Positions 1 to 9,268 of a stretch of 64,000 bases of DNA are shown piece after piece. The stretch covers positions 744,001 through 808,000 of the forward strand of contig JAQZBR010000004.1 in the NCBI GenBank assembly GCA_029237775.1. The letters are read 5' to 3'. This DNA is from Bacteroidota bacterium (GTDB lineage: Bacteria; Bacteroidota; Bacteroidia; 2-12-FULL-35-15). Below the pieces are notes generated by a model. It worked only from the letters and a program-made list of their open reading frames with translations. It did no database searches and had not been told where the DNA came from. The position numbers and the translations under genes are program-made. Position 1 is the first letter of the stretch; each line of letters opens with the position of its first letter.

Positions 1-1552
1 ATCGATAACCTGCACCTTCGAGCAATGTGCCAGACAATCCATTTGTTCCAACCAATGATGGATGTCCCAGCATTATGATATCGATATCAGTTGTATCGTT
101 GCAGACTGGAGTTATGACAATATCGGCAGCAGAACTCCATGTTATCACAGTATCATAATAAGTGGGTACTGCTAAAGGATAAAGACTGGTATCTGGTGTT
201 GCCTGAATAATATACCTTCCCTGAAGGACAAAAGGAAATGTGTAGCTACCTCCTATGATAGCGACAGAGTCTTTCATTCGCATCTGGTAGCCGGGATTAT
301 GTGAAATTAATTTTGCGTATCCATCCACGGGTGAACCGGCATAATTTACGGAGCCGGAAATAACCATGTGGGGTTCAACATTTATGTTATATACAAAACT
401 CTGGATACCATAAACCGGACAAGCATTATCCTGCACACTGATTGCAACAGGGATCAATGCAGATGTCATACCCGCAGGCGCAGTCCAGCTTATGTGAAGC
501 GTAAACGGGTTGATGCCTGAAGAAGTAATAATTGACCCTGGAAGAGCGGTCGCTATATTGGCGGAATAAGACAGGGAATCGGCAGCGTCAACATCTGAAT
601 ATATTACATCAAATGAAAGACTATCACCGGGACACACATATATCGTATGGGGAGCTATTTGGATTGCCTGGCCGGACAGATTTGTTATAGCTCCTGAATT
701 TAATGAAGGAGCATTGTTTGAACAGTTCTGTACCACAAACTGGATATCCCTCATCACTGATCCTAATAAATTAGAATTAGCATCAAACTCCTCCACTTTA
801 ACAACAACCTCATAATTGCCAATAGCGGTCGGAATGAACGATAATTGTCCGGTTAGGGGATCAATTGCAATTCCGGGTATTGGAGAAGCAGCCGAATAAC
901 CTGATGAATACGAAAGCGGACTTGCTCCCGCATCCAGGGCCGAAACCAGAGAGAAATGGAGCGAGTCTCCATCCGATTCAACGACAGCGCAATTATAGTT
1001 GACTAGTTGCCCTAAGCACACATACGGAATTCTCATTGCAGTGAAATATGGTGAGCTATTCGTAGAATCAATTCCGGTATTAAGAGTAGTTTCAACATAG
1101 GTCCCAAATGAAGAAGCAGAACTGAGATTTGTAATCGCATTGTTTCGGCAGCATACCGTCCAAGCCATTGTCCACGTGTTACATAGACCCGGCAAGCTGA
1201 CTGTATCACTATATCGAAAAATCCACATTCCCGGTAATACACCACCATTACAAGCTGTGTTCATCATTTGAGAGGGACAAATTTGGGAAATCTCCGTGCC
1301 ACCCGGGTTCAAAACATCTACATTAAAAGTTGTTGTTTGGCCGCAGGTGCTTGTCATTTCAATAGTTTGTACATTGCCCGGATCAAAACCGAGACAATCA
1401 ACAAACAGATCAAGATTAACGATAAATTGATTTCCACTTAAGTGCTTGTATGTTAATTCAGCTCCTGCTATATGAGACGCACGTACAGAACCAGTAAAGC
1501 TAAAAGCCAAAACTATTGCGAAAAGTAATTTTTTTAATATTTTATTTTTCAT
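1..1552 (-). CDS. Secreted SHIAG-type surface protein, C-terminus off the left edge (partial)
   Basis: The frame is open from an ATG at 1552 down to base 2, giving about 517 residues without a stop. It begins with a Lys-rich signal peptide of about 23 residues ending ..SVRA, followed at once by SHIAGAELTYKHLSG. This start is typical of long Bacteroidota secreted proteins that often end in a gliding-motility or T9SS sorting domain. Cys-rich segments follow (for example a WTVCC motif), then cadherin/PKD-like modules with phrases such as DPLTGQLSFIPTAIGNYEV, and finally a carboxypeptidase-regulatory-like segment (SGSVNYAGSPVDGYAKL) near the left edge. The sorting domain itself would lie outside the window, so T9SS export is inferred. 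It is separated by 35 bp from the stop of the oxidoreductase gene upstream of it. Function unknown; adhesion or gliding is possible. Confidence 0.8.
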   Translation of the reverse strand, partial: MKNKILKKLLFAIVLAFSFTGSVRASHIAGAELTYKHLSGNQFIVNLDLFVDCLGFDPGNVQTIEMTSTCGQTTTFNVDVLNPGGTEISQICPSQMMNTACNGGVLPGMWIFRYSDTVSLPGLCNTWTMAWTVCCRNNAITNLSSASSFGTYVETTLNTGIDSTNSSPYFTAMRIPYVCLGQLVNYNCAVVESDGDSLHFSLVSALDAGASPLSYSSGYSAASPIPGIAIDPLTGQLSFIPTAIGNYEVVVKVEEFDANSNLLGSVMRDIQFVVQNCSNNAPSLNSGAITNLSGQAIQIAPHTIYVCPGDSLSFDVIYSDVDAADSLSYSANIATALPGSIITSSGINPFTLHISWTAPAGMTSALIPVAISVQDNACPVYGIQSFVYNINVEPHMVISGSVNYAGSPVDGYAKLISHNPGYQMRMKDSVAIIGGSYTFPFVLQGRYIIQATPDTSLYPLAVPTYYDTVITWSSAADIVITPVCNDTTDIDIIMLGHPSLVGTNGLSGTLLEGAGYR

Positions 1553-1587
1553 GGGTTAGTCTTTAAAGTATTATAAATTTAATCTTT

Positions 1588-2646
1588 TTACTGAAAGCGT
1601 GTAATTGAAACTTCATTATTTAAAGCATCTCCATTTTCGAGAAATTTAACCAGCTGATCAGCGAAATACGGAGCCAGCATCACTCCCTTTGTACCCAATC
1701 CGTTGAATACCGCTAATTGAGGATGCGCGGGATGTAAGCCAAGAATTGGTCGCCTGTCATTTACTGTTGGCCTGATACCGGCCTCATGGTTTATGACTTC
1801 AAAATCAACTTTCAGTATTTTTTTTAGTTTGCTTATTAATTCCGATTTCCCTTTTTCAGTAATTTCTTCATTCAGCTCATTCCATTCATAAGTAGATCCT
1901 ACCTTATATACACCTTCTCCGAGAGGTAAAATAAAGACCCCCTTATTGATCACCATTTCATCTGGTATCAGATCCGGCTCTTTTAGTTTTATTGTAATGA
2001 TCTCTCCCTTTGTCAGCTTGAATGGGAGCCAATTAAACCAAGGGTTAATCGTGGATCTGAACCCTTCGCAGAAAATGATTTTCTTCGCCTGATAACCTTT
2101 GTATTCCACATGATCCTCCGGAATTTGTACTTTATCATGGTCAAATTCCTCTTCAAGCAGAAGTTCCTTGCTTATAAAATAATCGTGCGAAGAATTTAAA
2201 AATAAACGGGTATCAAGATTTCCGGCTTCAAGGACTTCGGAAGAACCCATAGGATTGATAAGGATTTCGGACAGAAAATCATCCCCAATATCTTTACTGA
2301 GATATTTACCAACCTCCTCGTTCGCTTTTTTTAACCAGAATTCTTTCTCGTTGTCTTCCGCAAAAAGCTTAACGATCTTCTTCTTATGATAGAACTTAGT
2401 GTTTAATAATTTTTCTGAGCCAAGATAAAATCTATCCAAGTAAGGAATTAGCTCATCGGCCATCCAGCTTTTAACGAGCCTTTTAAAAACCACAGGGTTA
2501 TATAAGCCGGCAGCAACACGTGAAGCTTGTGATAAAAGAGGATTATCAATTATAAGGATTGAGCAATCCGCCTTAATTAAAGTATGGGCAAGTACAGTTC
2601 CTGCAATACCTTGCCCTACGATTATATAATCAATTTTGACCTTCAT
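1588..2646 (-). CDS. FAD-dependent oxidoreductase of the DAO (D-amino acid oxidase-like) family
   Basis: The 352-residue protein opens with a Rossmann FAD-binding motif, IIVGQGIAGTVLA (GxGxxG at residues 11-16). Near the C-terminus it has the second FAD-contact region of the DAO fold: GIRPTVNDRRPILG, then FNGLGTKGVMLAPYFA. The length fits single-domain DAO enzymes, which oxidise amino acids or secondary amines and pass electrons to oxygen or a carrier. No signal peptide is seen, so it should be cytoplasmic. It is divergently transcribed from the RimB-like protease gene with 74 bp between the two starts, so they share a promoter region. The substrate cannot be predicted; in this phylum such genes are annotated only at family level. 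Confidence 0.85.
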   Translation of the reverse strand: MKVKIDYIIVGQGIAGTVLAHTLIKADCSILIIDNPLLSQASRVAAGLYNPVVFKRLVKSWMADELIPYLDRFYLGSEKLLNTKFYHKKKIVKLFAEDNEKEFWLKKANEEVGKYLSKDIGDDFLSEILINPMGSSEVLEAGNLDTRLFLNSSHDYFISKELLLEEEFDHDKVQIPEDHVEYKGYQAKKIIFCEGFRSTINPWFNWLPFKLTKGEIITIKLKEPDLIPDEMVINKGVFILPLGEGVYKVGSTYEWNELNEEITEKGKSELISKLKKILKVDFEVINHEAGIRPTVNDRRPILGLHPAHPQLAVFNGLGTKGVMLAPYFADQLVKFLENGDALNNEVSITRFQ

Positions 2647-2720
2647 TCAAGATTCGAAATTAGTGTTAAATCTTTGATTAATAATTTTTATATTGCAGTA
2701 GTATTTGTTGAATACAGCGT

Positions 2721-3164
2721 ATGCAAAGAGAAAAACAGATCATTGGCCGCAGAGAGGTAATTGCCTTTCCTGAGCTTGGATTGTATGAGATAACTGCGAA
2801 AATTGATACAGGCGCTTATACCACTGCCCTGCATTGCCATGATATCAGAGAGGAAAAAGGAGAATTATACTTCAAGCTCCTTGATCCGAGCCATCCGTAT
2901 TATAATTCGAAGGAGTACAAATTCAGTGATTTCAGACAAAAAGAAATCAAGAATTCTTTTGGTGAAGTAGAAAAAAGATACATTATAAAAACACATATCA
3001 AAATCGGCCGTAAACGGATTAATTCAGTAATTTCGTTAACCGACCGGGGCAATATGAGATATCCGGTATTAATAGGGAGGAAGCTTCTTAAAAATCGTTA
3101 CATAGTGGATGTTGCCTTATTAAATAATATACCTCCTTCGATCAGAAAAAAAAGAAAATCATAA
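2721..3164 (+). CDS. RimB-like retropepsin-type zinc protease (PF05618 family)
   Basis: This 147-residue protein matches the ATP-dependent zinc protease/RimB family. It opens with [18 protein letters not shown], followed by [13 protein letters not shown], where D29-T30-G31 is the retropepsin-like Asp-Thr-Gly. [15 protein letters not shown] lies near the C-terminus. In Pseudomonas the family member RimB acts with RimK in controlling glutamate tails on ribosomal protein S6; that role here is inferred from the neighbour. rimK starts 22 bp downstream on the same strand, so the two are almost certainly co-transcribed. The start ATG has AGCGT rather than a clear Shine-Dalgarno sequence in front, as is common in this phylum. 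Confidence 0.88.
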   Translation: MQREKQIIGRREVIAFPELGLYEITAKIDTGAYTTALHCHDIREEKGELYFKLLDPSHPYYNSKEYKFSDFRQKEIKNSFGEVEKRYIIKTHIKIGRKRINSVISLTDRGNMRYPVLIGRKLLKNRYIVDVALLNNIPPSIRKKRKS

Positions 3165-3186
3165 CTCCAAGAACACATTCACATTT

Positions 3187-4074
3187 ATGAAAATAGCAAT
3201 CCTTTCCCGTGGGCCTAAATTGTATTCCACACGCAGATTAGTTGAAGCTGCTGAACAGCGCGGCCATGAAGTGGTAGTAATAGATCACCTTAAATGTGTT
3301 CTCGTTATTGAAAAAGGGAATCCGCATATTTTTCTTGGCGGAAAAGAGATCACGGGTATTGATGCCGTAATTCCGCGCATAGGAACATCGGTAACATTTT
3401 ATGGAGCTGCAGTTGTTCGTCAATTTGAACAGATGAAAGTATTTTCTTCTGTTGAATCTCAGGCGCTCGTTCGTTCACGCGATAAGTTGCGCAGCTTACA
3501 ATTGCTTGCGAAAGCAGGAATAGGAATGCCCAAAACGGCTTTTGCATCCGCGCCAAAGAACATTGATAATGTATTGGAACAGGTTGGCGGGGCACCGGTA
3601 GTAATCAAATTACTTGAAGGAACACAGGGTATTGGAGTTATCCTCGCGGAGACTCACAAATCAGCAAAATCAGTTATTGAATCATTTCTTGCTCTGAAAG
3701 CAAATATCCTTGTTCAGGAATTTATCAAAGAAGCAGGCGGAGCAGATATACGAGCATTTATTGTTGACGGAAAAATTGTAGGTGCCATGAAACGCCAGGG
3801 ATTACCGGGAGAATTCAGAAGTAATTTACACAGAGGCGGAAGTGCAAACGTAATTGAGCTTACAAAAGAAGAGCGTGAAACTGCAATTAAAGCTGCTAAG
3901 AAATTAGGATTAGCGATTGCCGGTGTTGATATGCTTCAATCATCGCGTGGACCTCTGGTAATGGAGGTAAACTCATCACCGGGACTCGAGGGCATCGAAG
4001 GTGCGACAGGAGTTGACATTGCGGCTAAGATCATTGAGTATGTAGAGAGAAATGAATTCAATCATGACGTATAG
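3187..4074 (+). CDS. rimK: RimK-type ATP-grasp glutamate ligase
   Basis: The 295-residue protein aligns by eye with RimK, which adds glutamate residues to the C-terminus of ribosomal protein S6. The N-terminus is [18 protein letters not shown], an N-terminal domain shows [17 protein letters not shown], and the ATP-grasp core includes [15 protein letters not shown]. The Mg/ATP-binding end is [16 protein letters not shown]. Its length equals E. coli RimK within a few residues. It lies between a RimB-like protease and an AstE/AspA deacylase on the same strand. The substrate could be S6, as in E. coli, or another C-terminus or small molecule, since RimK paralogues such as LysX and MptN use other acceptors; overall similarity is closest to true RimK. 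Confidence 0.92.
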   Translation: MKIAILSRGPKLYSTRRLVEAAEQRGHEVVVIDHLKCVLVIEKGNPHIFLGGKEITGIDAVIPRIGTSVTFYGAAVVRQFEQMKVFSSVESQALVRSRDKLRSLQLLAKAGIGMPKTAFASAPKNIDNVLEQVGGAPVVIKLLEGTQGIGVILAETHKSAKSVIESFLALKANILVQEFIKEAGGADIRAFIVDGKIVGAMKRQGLPGEFRSNLHRGGSANVIELTKEERETAIKAAKKLGLAIAGVDMLQSSRGPLVMEVNSSPGLEGIEGATGVDIAAKIIEYVERNEFNHDV

Positions 4075-4241
4075 CGCAACGAATAACGAATCCATACGAA
4101 TTTACGAATCTGTGTTTGAAAAAAATAGTTATAGGTTGGGTGAGATCCAATCTCCTCTCGAGAGGGGCAGGGGTGTGTTTTTTCATGGTTTTGAATTTGT
4201 GCTTAATGAAAGTATAGGATTCAAAAAACCACAAATTCATT
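4075..4241 (+). repeat. Intergenic spacer with a 19-bp dispersed repeat and a perfect 12-bp palindrome
   Basis: This spacer interrupts the rimK cassette. Bases 4094-4112 (ATACGAATTTACGAATCTG) are the exact reverse complement of 46795-46813. Bases 4154-4165 are a perfect palindrome, CCTCTCGAGAGG, inside a G-rich stretch. An open frame through here has no recognisable protein features and is taken as non-coding. The spacer looks like inserted repeat DNA inside an otherwise tight operon. Confidence 0.55.
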
Positions 4242-5198
4242 ATGGCTTACGTTAGCAAAAACATTCACATCAATGGGATGGAGATCAAGCCGGGCGCGAC
4301 AGCAATTGTCAGCCTGAACTGGTATCAGCTTCCTACAAAAACGGTGATTGAAATTCCCGTTTTTGTTTTCAGATCTGAGAAACCGGGCCCTACTTTATTG
4401 ATCTGTGCAGGTATGCATGGTGACGAGATCAATGGGATTGAAATCGTAAGAAAGCTTGTTAAACGTGAGGATATCCGCAAACCACTCTGCGGAAGTATCA
4501 TCGCAATTCCTATTATCAACACTATTTCATTTTTATACGGATCACGCGAGCTACCTGATGGCAGGGATCTTAACCGTTGCTTTCCGGGAACTAAATCGGG
4601 ATCGCTGGGAAGCCGCATTGCTTACGACTTAATGAATGAAGTTATTCCGCAAATTGATTTTGGGATCGACTTTCATACCGGTGGAGCCAAGATCAGTAAC
4701 TATCCTCAGTTACGCTGTGTGTTCAATAATGAAACAAACCTTGATCTCGGAAAAAAATTCTCTCCACCATTGATCGTCAATTCGCCATTCAGGGACAATA
4801 CACTTCGTAAAGAAGCATCACGTAAAGGAAAATCAATCCTTGTGTTTGAAGGGGGTGAATCATCCCGCTTCGATTATTTATCGATCAACGAAGGTGTAAG
4901 CGGTTGCTTAAGACTGATGAAACATTTTTCAATGGTAGAAACGTCAATACCAAATAACCCGACAGTTATATTGAATAAAACTTCATGGGTGCGTGCAAAG
5001 TCATCAGGTCTTTTTCATAGTGCCAAAACAAACGGTGCGCATGTAAGGAAAGGTGAAATTGTAGGGATGATCTCCGATCCTTATGGCGATCATGAAGAAA
5101 AGCTGGTCGCGCCTTTTGATGGGTATATTGTCGGCATAAATAATCAACCCGTAATTAATCAGGGTGATGCTCTTATGCATATCGGCTCAGATGAATAG
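4242..5198 (+). CDS. Succinylglutamate desuccinylase/aspartoacylase (AstE/AspA) family zinc deacylase
   Basis: The 318-residue protein has the M14-like zinc site of the AstE/AspA family: CAGMHGDEINGIE (H59, E62) and DFGIDFHTGG (H145), with ELPDGRDLNRCFPG between them supplying the substrate-binding Arg/Asn region. The C-terminal third (KGEIVGMISDPYGDHEEKLVAPFDGYIVG) resembles the beta-barrel lipoyl-like domain that follows the catalytic domain in this family. Family enzymes hydrolyse N-acyl amino acids. The position after a RimB-like protease and rimK is a recurrent arrangement, which suggests a role in processing glutamylated products, but the substrate is not known. It ends 1 bp from the convergent gene that follows. 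Confidence 0.88.
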   Translation: MAYVSKNIHINGMEIKPGATAIVSLNWYQLPTKTVIEIPVFVFRSEKPGPTLLICAGMHGDEINGIEIVRKLVKREDIRKPLCGSIIAIPIINTISFLYGSRELPDGRDLNRCFPGTKSGSLGSRIAYDLMNEVIPQIDFGIDFHTGGAKISNYPQLRCVFNNETNLDLGKKFSPPLIVNSPFRDNTLRKEASRKGKSILVFEGGESSRFDYLSINEGVSGCLRLMKHFSMVETSIPNNPTVILNKTSWVRAKSSGLFHSAKTNGAHVRKGEIVGMISDPYGDHEEKLVAPFDGYIVGINNQPVINQGDALMHIGSDE

Positions 5199-5199
5199 C

Positions 5200-6240
5200 T
5201 CAATAATATTCGTACGTAAAGCGGGTTTCCCTTTTTAATTTATTCCGTCTGTTATACGTTTCCGTTTTTGAAAGCAGGTTTCTTTCGTTGAAAAAACTCT
5301 TACTTGTCCTTGACAATTTTCCACGAATTGCTGTACTTGATTCAATAATTCTGTCATCGACATCAAACTTATTTTCAACTCTGTAATACTCCTTCCCTTT
5401 TTTATAGGATATGAATTTTTCATACAAAAAAGGTTTACCCCGTTTGTAATAATATTCCCACATTATCTCACCTCCGCGTTTCAGATCATAGGTCTTATCT
5501 GCTATCCGTTCATTCTTTGCATTGAAATACTCTATCTTTTTTATTGATTGATTTCTGAAATTACTGATCGTTACTTTGGTCTTATTTCCCAGACTGTCAA
5601 CATCCTCTTTCAAACAATAATAAGTTGAATCTTTTTGAACTTTATGATTCTGACCGGCAGGATTGCAATCGAATACAGTAAAATAATCAGGCTTGCCATT
5701 TTTAAAATATGTGACCCTTTTATAGGTGTGATCCGGATAATATTCTGTGATCTGTTTTCGCTTTTCCCTGAACTTTCCGCGCTTTAATTTTTCATTTACA
5801 TACTCTACAACATAGATGCTATCATATTTATATCGTTGTCGTTGAAAAATAACTTGTCTCTCATCAAGCATGTCACACTCCTGTAAGAGCTTGCCGTTCC
5901 AGACGAAGGAATCCAGCTCAATGAGTTTTTCTTTCTTGTAATATGCGACTTTGCTCTTTCTTCCGTCATCGAGATAAGAAGTAGACACCCGCTTCTTTTT
6001 TCCAAATTGATAATCAGTTAATCGGCCTGCCGTATCATATAGATACTTTATTTCCGATCGTTTATCCCAAGAGGTTGTCTTGGCTTTAATTCCGGCTTTT
6101 CTATTCGCTTCCTGCTCACTGTTCTCATAATGGAAAATAGAATTCCAAACGCTGGTACCGGTGTACGTATACGGTTGCGCTGTATTAGTATTAATTCTTG
6201 AAAGAAATAAAATACTTGTCAGGATACAGATTCTCTTCAC
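5200..6240 (-). CDS. Secreted protein with YD/MORN-like repeated strands, function unknown
   Basis: The 346-residue protein starts at GTG with a signal peptide (KRICILTSILFLSRINTNTA) and continues with many short Tyr- and Lys-rich repeats, such as YDTAGRLTDYQFG, YFKNGKPDYFTVF, YYKRGKPFLYEKF and YNRRNKLKRETRFTYEYY. The pattern, an aromatic residue then Lys/Asn-Gly-Lys, is that of beta-strand repeats related to YD/RHS or MORN-type proteins. It is very basic. No catalytic motif or lipobox is visible. It probably acts in the periplasm or at the outer membrane. It converges on the deacylase gene and stands alone. I cannot name a family with confidence. Confidence 0.65.
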   Translation of the reverse strand: MKRICILTSILFLSRINTNTAQPYTYTGTSVWNSIFHYENSEQEANRKAGIKAKTTSWDKRSEIKYLYDTAGRLTDYQFGKKKRVSTSYLDDGRKSKVAYYKKEKLIELDSFVWNGKLLQECDMLDERQVIFQRQRYKYDSIYVVEYVNEKLKRGKFREKRKQITEYYPDHTYKRVTYFKNGKPDYFTVFDCNPAGQNHKVQKDSTYYCLKEDVDSLGNKTKVTISNFRNQSIKKIEYFNAKNERIADKTYDLKRGGEIMWEYYYKRGKPFLYEKFISYKKGKEYYRVENKFDVDDRIIESSTAIRGKLSRTSKSFFNERNLLSKTETYNRRNKLKRETRFTYEYY

Positions 6241-6356
6241 GTTTCGTTTTCTGTTTATAACGGAAGCGCTGCAAAAAGATACAGAGGGGTTTTCGGACGT
6301 GAAGACAAAGAGATAGAAAGGTGCAGATTTGTTTTATCTGGGATATAATAAAGCGG

Positions 6357-7283
6357 TTAGGCTGAAACCGTTTTCCACTCCTGCATGTCAGGTTCTACAT
6401 AGATCCACTTCACTTCAGGAGCAGCAATTCTGATCTCTTCTTCAAGCTTATTTATCAACGTGCTCAGATCAATGACTGAAATGTTTCCCTTGCATTTTAT
6501 TTTCATGCACATTAACACTTCACCGGGCCCTTGTTGAATAGTGATGCATCTTAAAAGCTGAACAACTTCATGATGGCGCTGAATGATTATATTCAACTCC
6601 TCCATAATTGTTTCATTCGCACTTTCACCTATTAATAACGACTTAACCTCTATGGAAAGAAAGATGGCAACAAAAATCAAAATAACCCCAATGATAATTG
6701 AGCCGGCAGCATCATAGCGACCATCGCCTGTGAAATAAGATAACAGCATTGCTATAAGCGCGAACACCAAACCAAAAACGGCTGCTGAATTTTCTCCGAA
6801 GACAACAACAAGGTCACTGTCTTTTGTATCACGCAGGTATTTGAAGAATCTGTGTTTTCCTTTTCTTGAATTGATCTCTTTTATATTTGAGAGCATGGCA
6901 TAACTTTCCAGCACAATCGAAAAAAATAATACCCCTACTCCCCAACCTATATTTTTAATCGGTTCAGGATCATGAAATTTATGGATCCCTTCATAAATAG
7001 AAAACATTCCACCAATAGAGAATAAAAGCATTGCAACCATGAAGGACCAGAAATACACAGCTCTTCCATAACCTAAAGGATGTTTTTCAGTAGCTGCTTT
7101 TGCTCCCTGCTTCACACCAATTAGAAGCAGTATCTGGTTAGCGCAATCGGCAAACGAGTGAATCGCCTCTGCCAGCATGGCTCCGGAGCGGGTCATAAAA
7201 GCAGCAAAAGCCTTTGATAAAGCAATGAGCAGGTTTATTACTAAACTCTGAACAATATGCGATGAACTATTTTCCTTTGACAT
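6357..7283 (-). CDS. Cation diffusion facilitator (CDF) family transporter, SLC30A9-like branch
   Basis: This is a 308-residue membrane protein with six predicted helices in residues 12-215 and a short cytoplasmic C-terminal domain. TM2 carries AEAIHSFADCANQ (H42 and D46, the metal-site HxxxD). A second helix region shows VVVFGENSAAVFG, followed by DGRYDAAGSIIIG (D191), the usual second half of the metal site. These variants and the segment KHPLGYGRAVYFWSF are typical of the ZnT9-like branch rather than of FieF/CzcD. It exchanges divalent metal for protons at the inner membrane. The metal (Zn, Mn or Co) cannot be told from sequence. It is a single gene, transcribed alone. Confidence 0.88.
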   Translation of the reverse strand: MSKENSSSHIVQSLVINLLIALSKAFAAFMTRSGAMLAEAIHSFADCANQILLLIGVKQGAKAATEKHPLGYGRAVYFWSFMVAMLLFSIGGMFSIYEGIHKFHDPEPIKNIGWGVGVLFFSIVLESYAMLSNIKEINSRKGKHRFFKYLRDTKDSDLVVVFGENSAAVFGLVFALIAMLLSYFTGDGRYDAAGSIIIGVILIFVAIFLSIEVKSLLIGESANETIMEELNIIIQRHHEVVQLLRCITIQQGPGEVLMCMKIKCKGNISVIDLSTLINKLEEEIRIAAPEVKWIYVEPDMQEWKTVSA

Positions 7284-7355
7284 AAAATGGATTAAAGATG
7301 AATTATTTAATGGCGGCAGTTACAGCGCGCTCACGCAAATCATAATAAGAATTAC

Positions 7356-8543
7356 TTATTGGATCACGTTAAGCTCCTTGCCTACTTTCTCAAAAGCAGC
7401 CAATGCTTTATCGAGATGCTCTTTTTCATGCGCTGCAGAGAGCTGCACACGGATCCTTGCCTGCCCTTTCGGTACGACCGGATAAAAGAAACCTGTTACG
7501 TAGATCCCCTCATCAAGAAGTTTCGCAGCAAATTGCTGTGCAAGCTTTGCATCATATAACATTACCGGTACAATTGCTGAATCGCCATCCTTGATCTCCA
7601 GACCAGCTTTTTTAATTCCTTGTTTAAAATAATTAACATTCCATTCAAGCTTGTCGCGAAGAGTTGTTGCCTCGCTTAACATATCAAGCACCGCGATTGA
7701 AGCACCTACGATATGCGGAGCAAGTGAATTGCTGAATAAGTAAGGACGTGAACGCTGACGAAGCATGTCGATGATTTCCTTCTTACCGGAAGTAAATCCA
7801 CCCATTGCACCACCCAACGCTTTTCCTAAAGTCCCTGTAACTATGTCAACACGATTCATTACATTTTTTAATTCTATTGTCCCACGGCCTGTTTTACCAA
7901 TGAAACCGGATGCGTGACTTTCGTCAACCATTACCATTGCATTGTATTTATCGGCAAGGTCACAGATCTTATCCAAAGGAGCAACAAAGCCGTCCATAGA
8001 AAAAACACCATCAGTAACAATTAAGCGGAAGCGCTGTTTTTGAGCAGCCTTTAACTGTTCTTCCAGGTCTTCCATATTACAGTTCTTATAACGATAACGC
8101 TGTGCTTTACACAAACGAACACCATCTATGATAGAAGCATGATTTAATTCATCCGAAATGATCGCGTCTTCTTCTCCCAGCAAAGGCTCAAACACACCAC
8201 CATTGGCATCGAAGCAGGCCGCGTATAAAATGGTGTCTTCCTGTCCGACAAATTTGGAGATCTTATCTTCAAGCTCCTTGTGAATATCCTGAGTACCGCA
8301 GATGAAACGCACACTGCTCATCCCATATCCGTGCTGGTCAAGTGTTTTATGTGCAGCCTCAATCACCTTAGGATGCGAGGAAAGTCCTAGATAATTATTT
8401 GCGCAGAAAATAATCACATCCTTGCCATTCACTTTAACCACCGCCCCCTGTTCTGATGTGATGATACGCTCGCGCTTGAATAAACCCGATTCGTCAATAG
8501 TATTTAATTCTGTCTGAAGATGATCCTTGAATTTGCCGTACAT
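7356..8543 (-). CDS. kbl: Glycine C-acetyltransferase (2-amino-3-ketobutyrate CoA ligase)
   Basis: The 395-residue PLP enzyme is of the alpha-oxoamine synthase family. It has [15 protein letters not shown] near the N-terminus, [19 protein letters not shown] (D207 and H210 contact PLP) and [10 protein letters not shown], with K241 the Schiff-base lysine. Length and start ([13 protein letters not shown]) match Kbl closely. It cleaves 2-amino-3-oxobutyrate with CoA to glycine and acetyl-CoA, the second step of threonine catabolism. The partner threonine dehydrogenase is not in this window. In Bacteroidota related enzymes also include serine palmitoyltransferase, but the N-terminal sequence fits Kbl better. 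Confidence 0.93.
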   Translation of the reverse strand: MYGKFKDHLQTELNTIDESGLFKRERIITSEQGAVVKVNGKDVIIFCANNYLGLSSHPKVIEAAHKTLDQHGYGMSSVRFICGTQDIHKELEDKISKFVGQEDTILYAACFDANGGVFEPLLGEEDAIISDELNHASIIDGVRLCKAQRYRYKNCNMEDLEEQLKAAQKQRFRLIVTDGVFSMDGFVAPLDKICDLADKYNAMVMVDESHASGFIGKTGRGTIELKNVMNRVDIVTGTLGKALGGAMGGFTSGKKEIIDMLRQRSRPYLFSNSLAPHIVGASIAVLDMLSEATTLRDKLEWNVNYFKQGIKKAGLEIKDGDSAIVPVMLYDAKLAQQFAAKLLDEGIYVTGFFYPVVPKGQARIRVQLSAAHEKEHLDKALAAFEKVGKELNVIQ

Positions 8544-8580
8544 GTTGTTAAATTTTTAGGTGACAAAAATACAAAAAAAA

Positions 8581-8607
8581 GCCCTTTCAGGCTTGTGCTG
8601 AAAGGGC
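8581..8607 (-). terminator. Rho-independent terminator of the SRPBCC gene
   Basis: A perfect 10-bp stem (GCCCTTTCAG at 8581-8590 pairing with CTGAAAGGGC at 8598-8607) with a 7-nt loop is followed on the minus strand by eight T residues (the A-run at 8573-8580). It lies 19 bp past the stop of the SRPBCC gene and upstream of kbl, so it separates the two transcripts. Confidence 0.9.
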
Positions 8608-8626
8608 GAATTAAGATCTCAGATCA

Positions 8627-9145
8627 TTATTTCTCAACAATCTTTTTCAGATTATTAAGGCCTGCATCAAAATCTTTTGTCAGGGCACCCTTCATAAGCA
8701 TGCTGATAACATTCATCGGACGTGGTGACTTACCCATGAATCCCCAGCGCACTTTTGTCTGAGATGGACTGACTGTTTCTGTTATAATGTATGCTGCATT
8801 AGTCATTTTCATAGGCTTTTCAAACCGCAGTTCGAAAACCACTTTCTCTCCTTCAATGATCTGTTTGATTTCCTGCTCACCTTTACCAACATCCTTGTTT
8901 CCTTCCCATGCATTAACAAAACCTACAGTCTCATCTGTTCCCCGGAATTCATTTCTGATGTTTGGATCTTTTTGCGCCCAGACACTCCAGTTGTTTTGAT
9001 TCTTTAAGGAGCGTACATAGGCGAACACTACATCTTTTGGTTTATTGATGATAACTTCTCTTTCAAGCTTGAAATCTGTTGGCGCTGAGAAGGCAAGGCC
9101 CCCGATGAGGACAACCAGTCCCCCAATAATGTAAAGTGCGATCAT
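8627..9145 (-). CDS. Membrane-anchored SRPBCC/polyketide cyclase-like protein
   Basis: The 172-residue protein has one N-terminal hydrophobic helix (MIALYIIGGLVVLIGGLAF) followed by a START/SRPBCC fold. Recognisable features are the opening strand FKLEREVIINKPKDVVFAYV, the NWSVWAQKDPN turn, and the closing helix DFDAGLNNLKKIVE. Such proteins have a deep hydrophobic pocket for lipids or aromatic ligands. No ligand can be inferred. The gene is monocistronic, bounded by a strong terminator downstream and by the divergent purT upstream. Confidence 0.8.
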   Translation of the reverse strand: MIALYIIGGLVVLIGGLAFSAPTDFKLEREVIINKPKDVVFAYVRSLKNQNNWSVWAQKDPNIRNEFRGTDETVGFVNAWEGNKDVGKGEQEIKQIIEGEKVVFELRFEKPMKMTNAAYIITETVSPSQTKVRWGFMGKSPRPMNVISMLMKGALTKDFDAGLNNLKKIVEK

Positions 9146-9268
9146 ATTGCTAAGTTTTATTTATAATGCAATGATAGGAAAAATAAAGAATATACTTTTT
9201 CGTAAATACTGTGATAATTGGCGAGTGGTTATTTTAAGTAAATTAGTAGCCCTAACAGAACAATCTTT

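Noticed and set aside
4052-4255. Short open frame between rimK and the deacylase
   Set aside because: It covers dispersed repeat DNA and a palindrome and shows no protein-like pattern.
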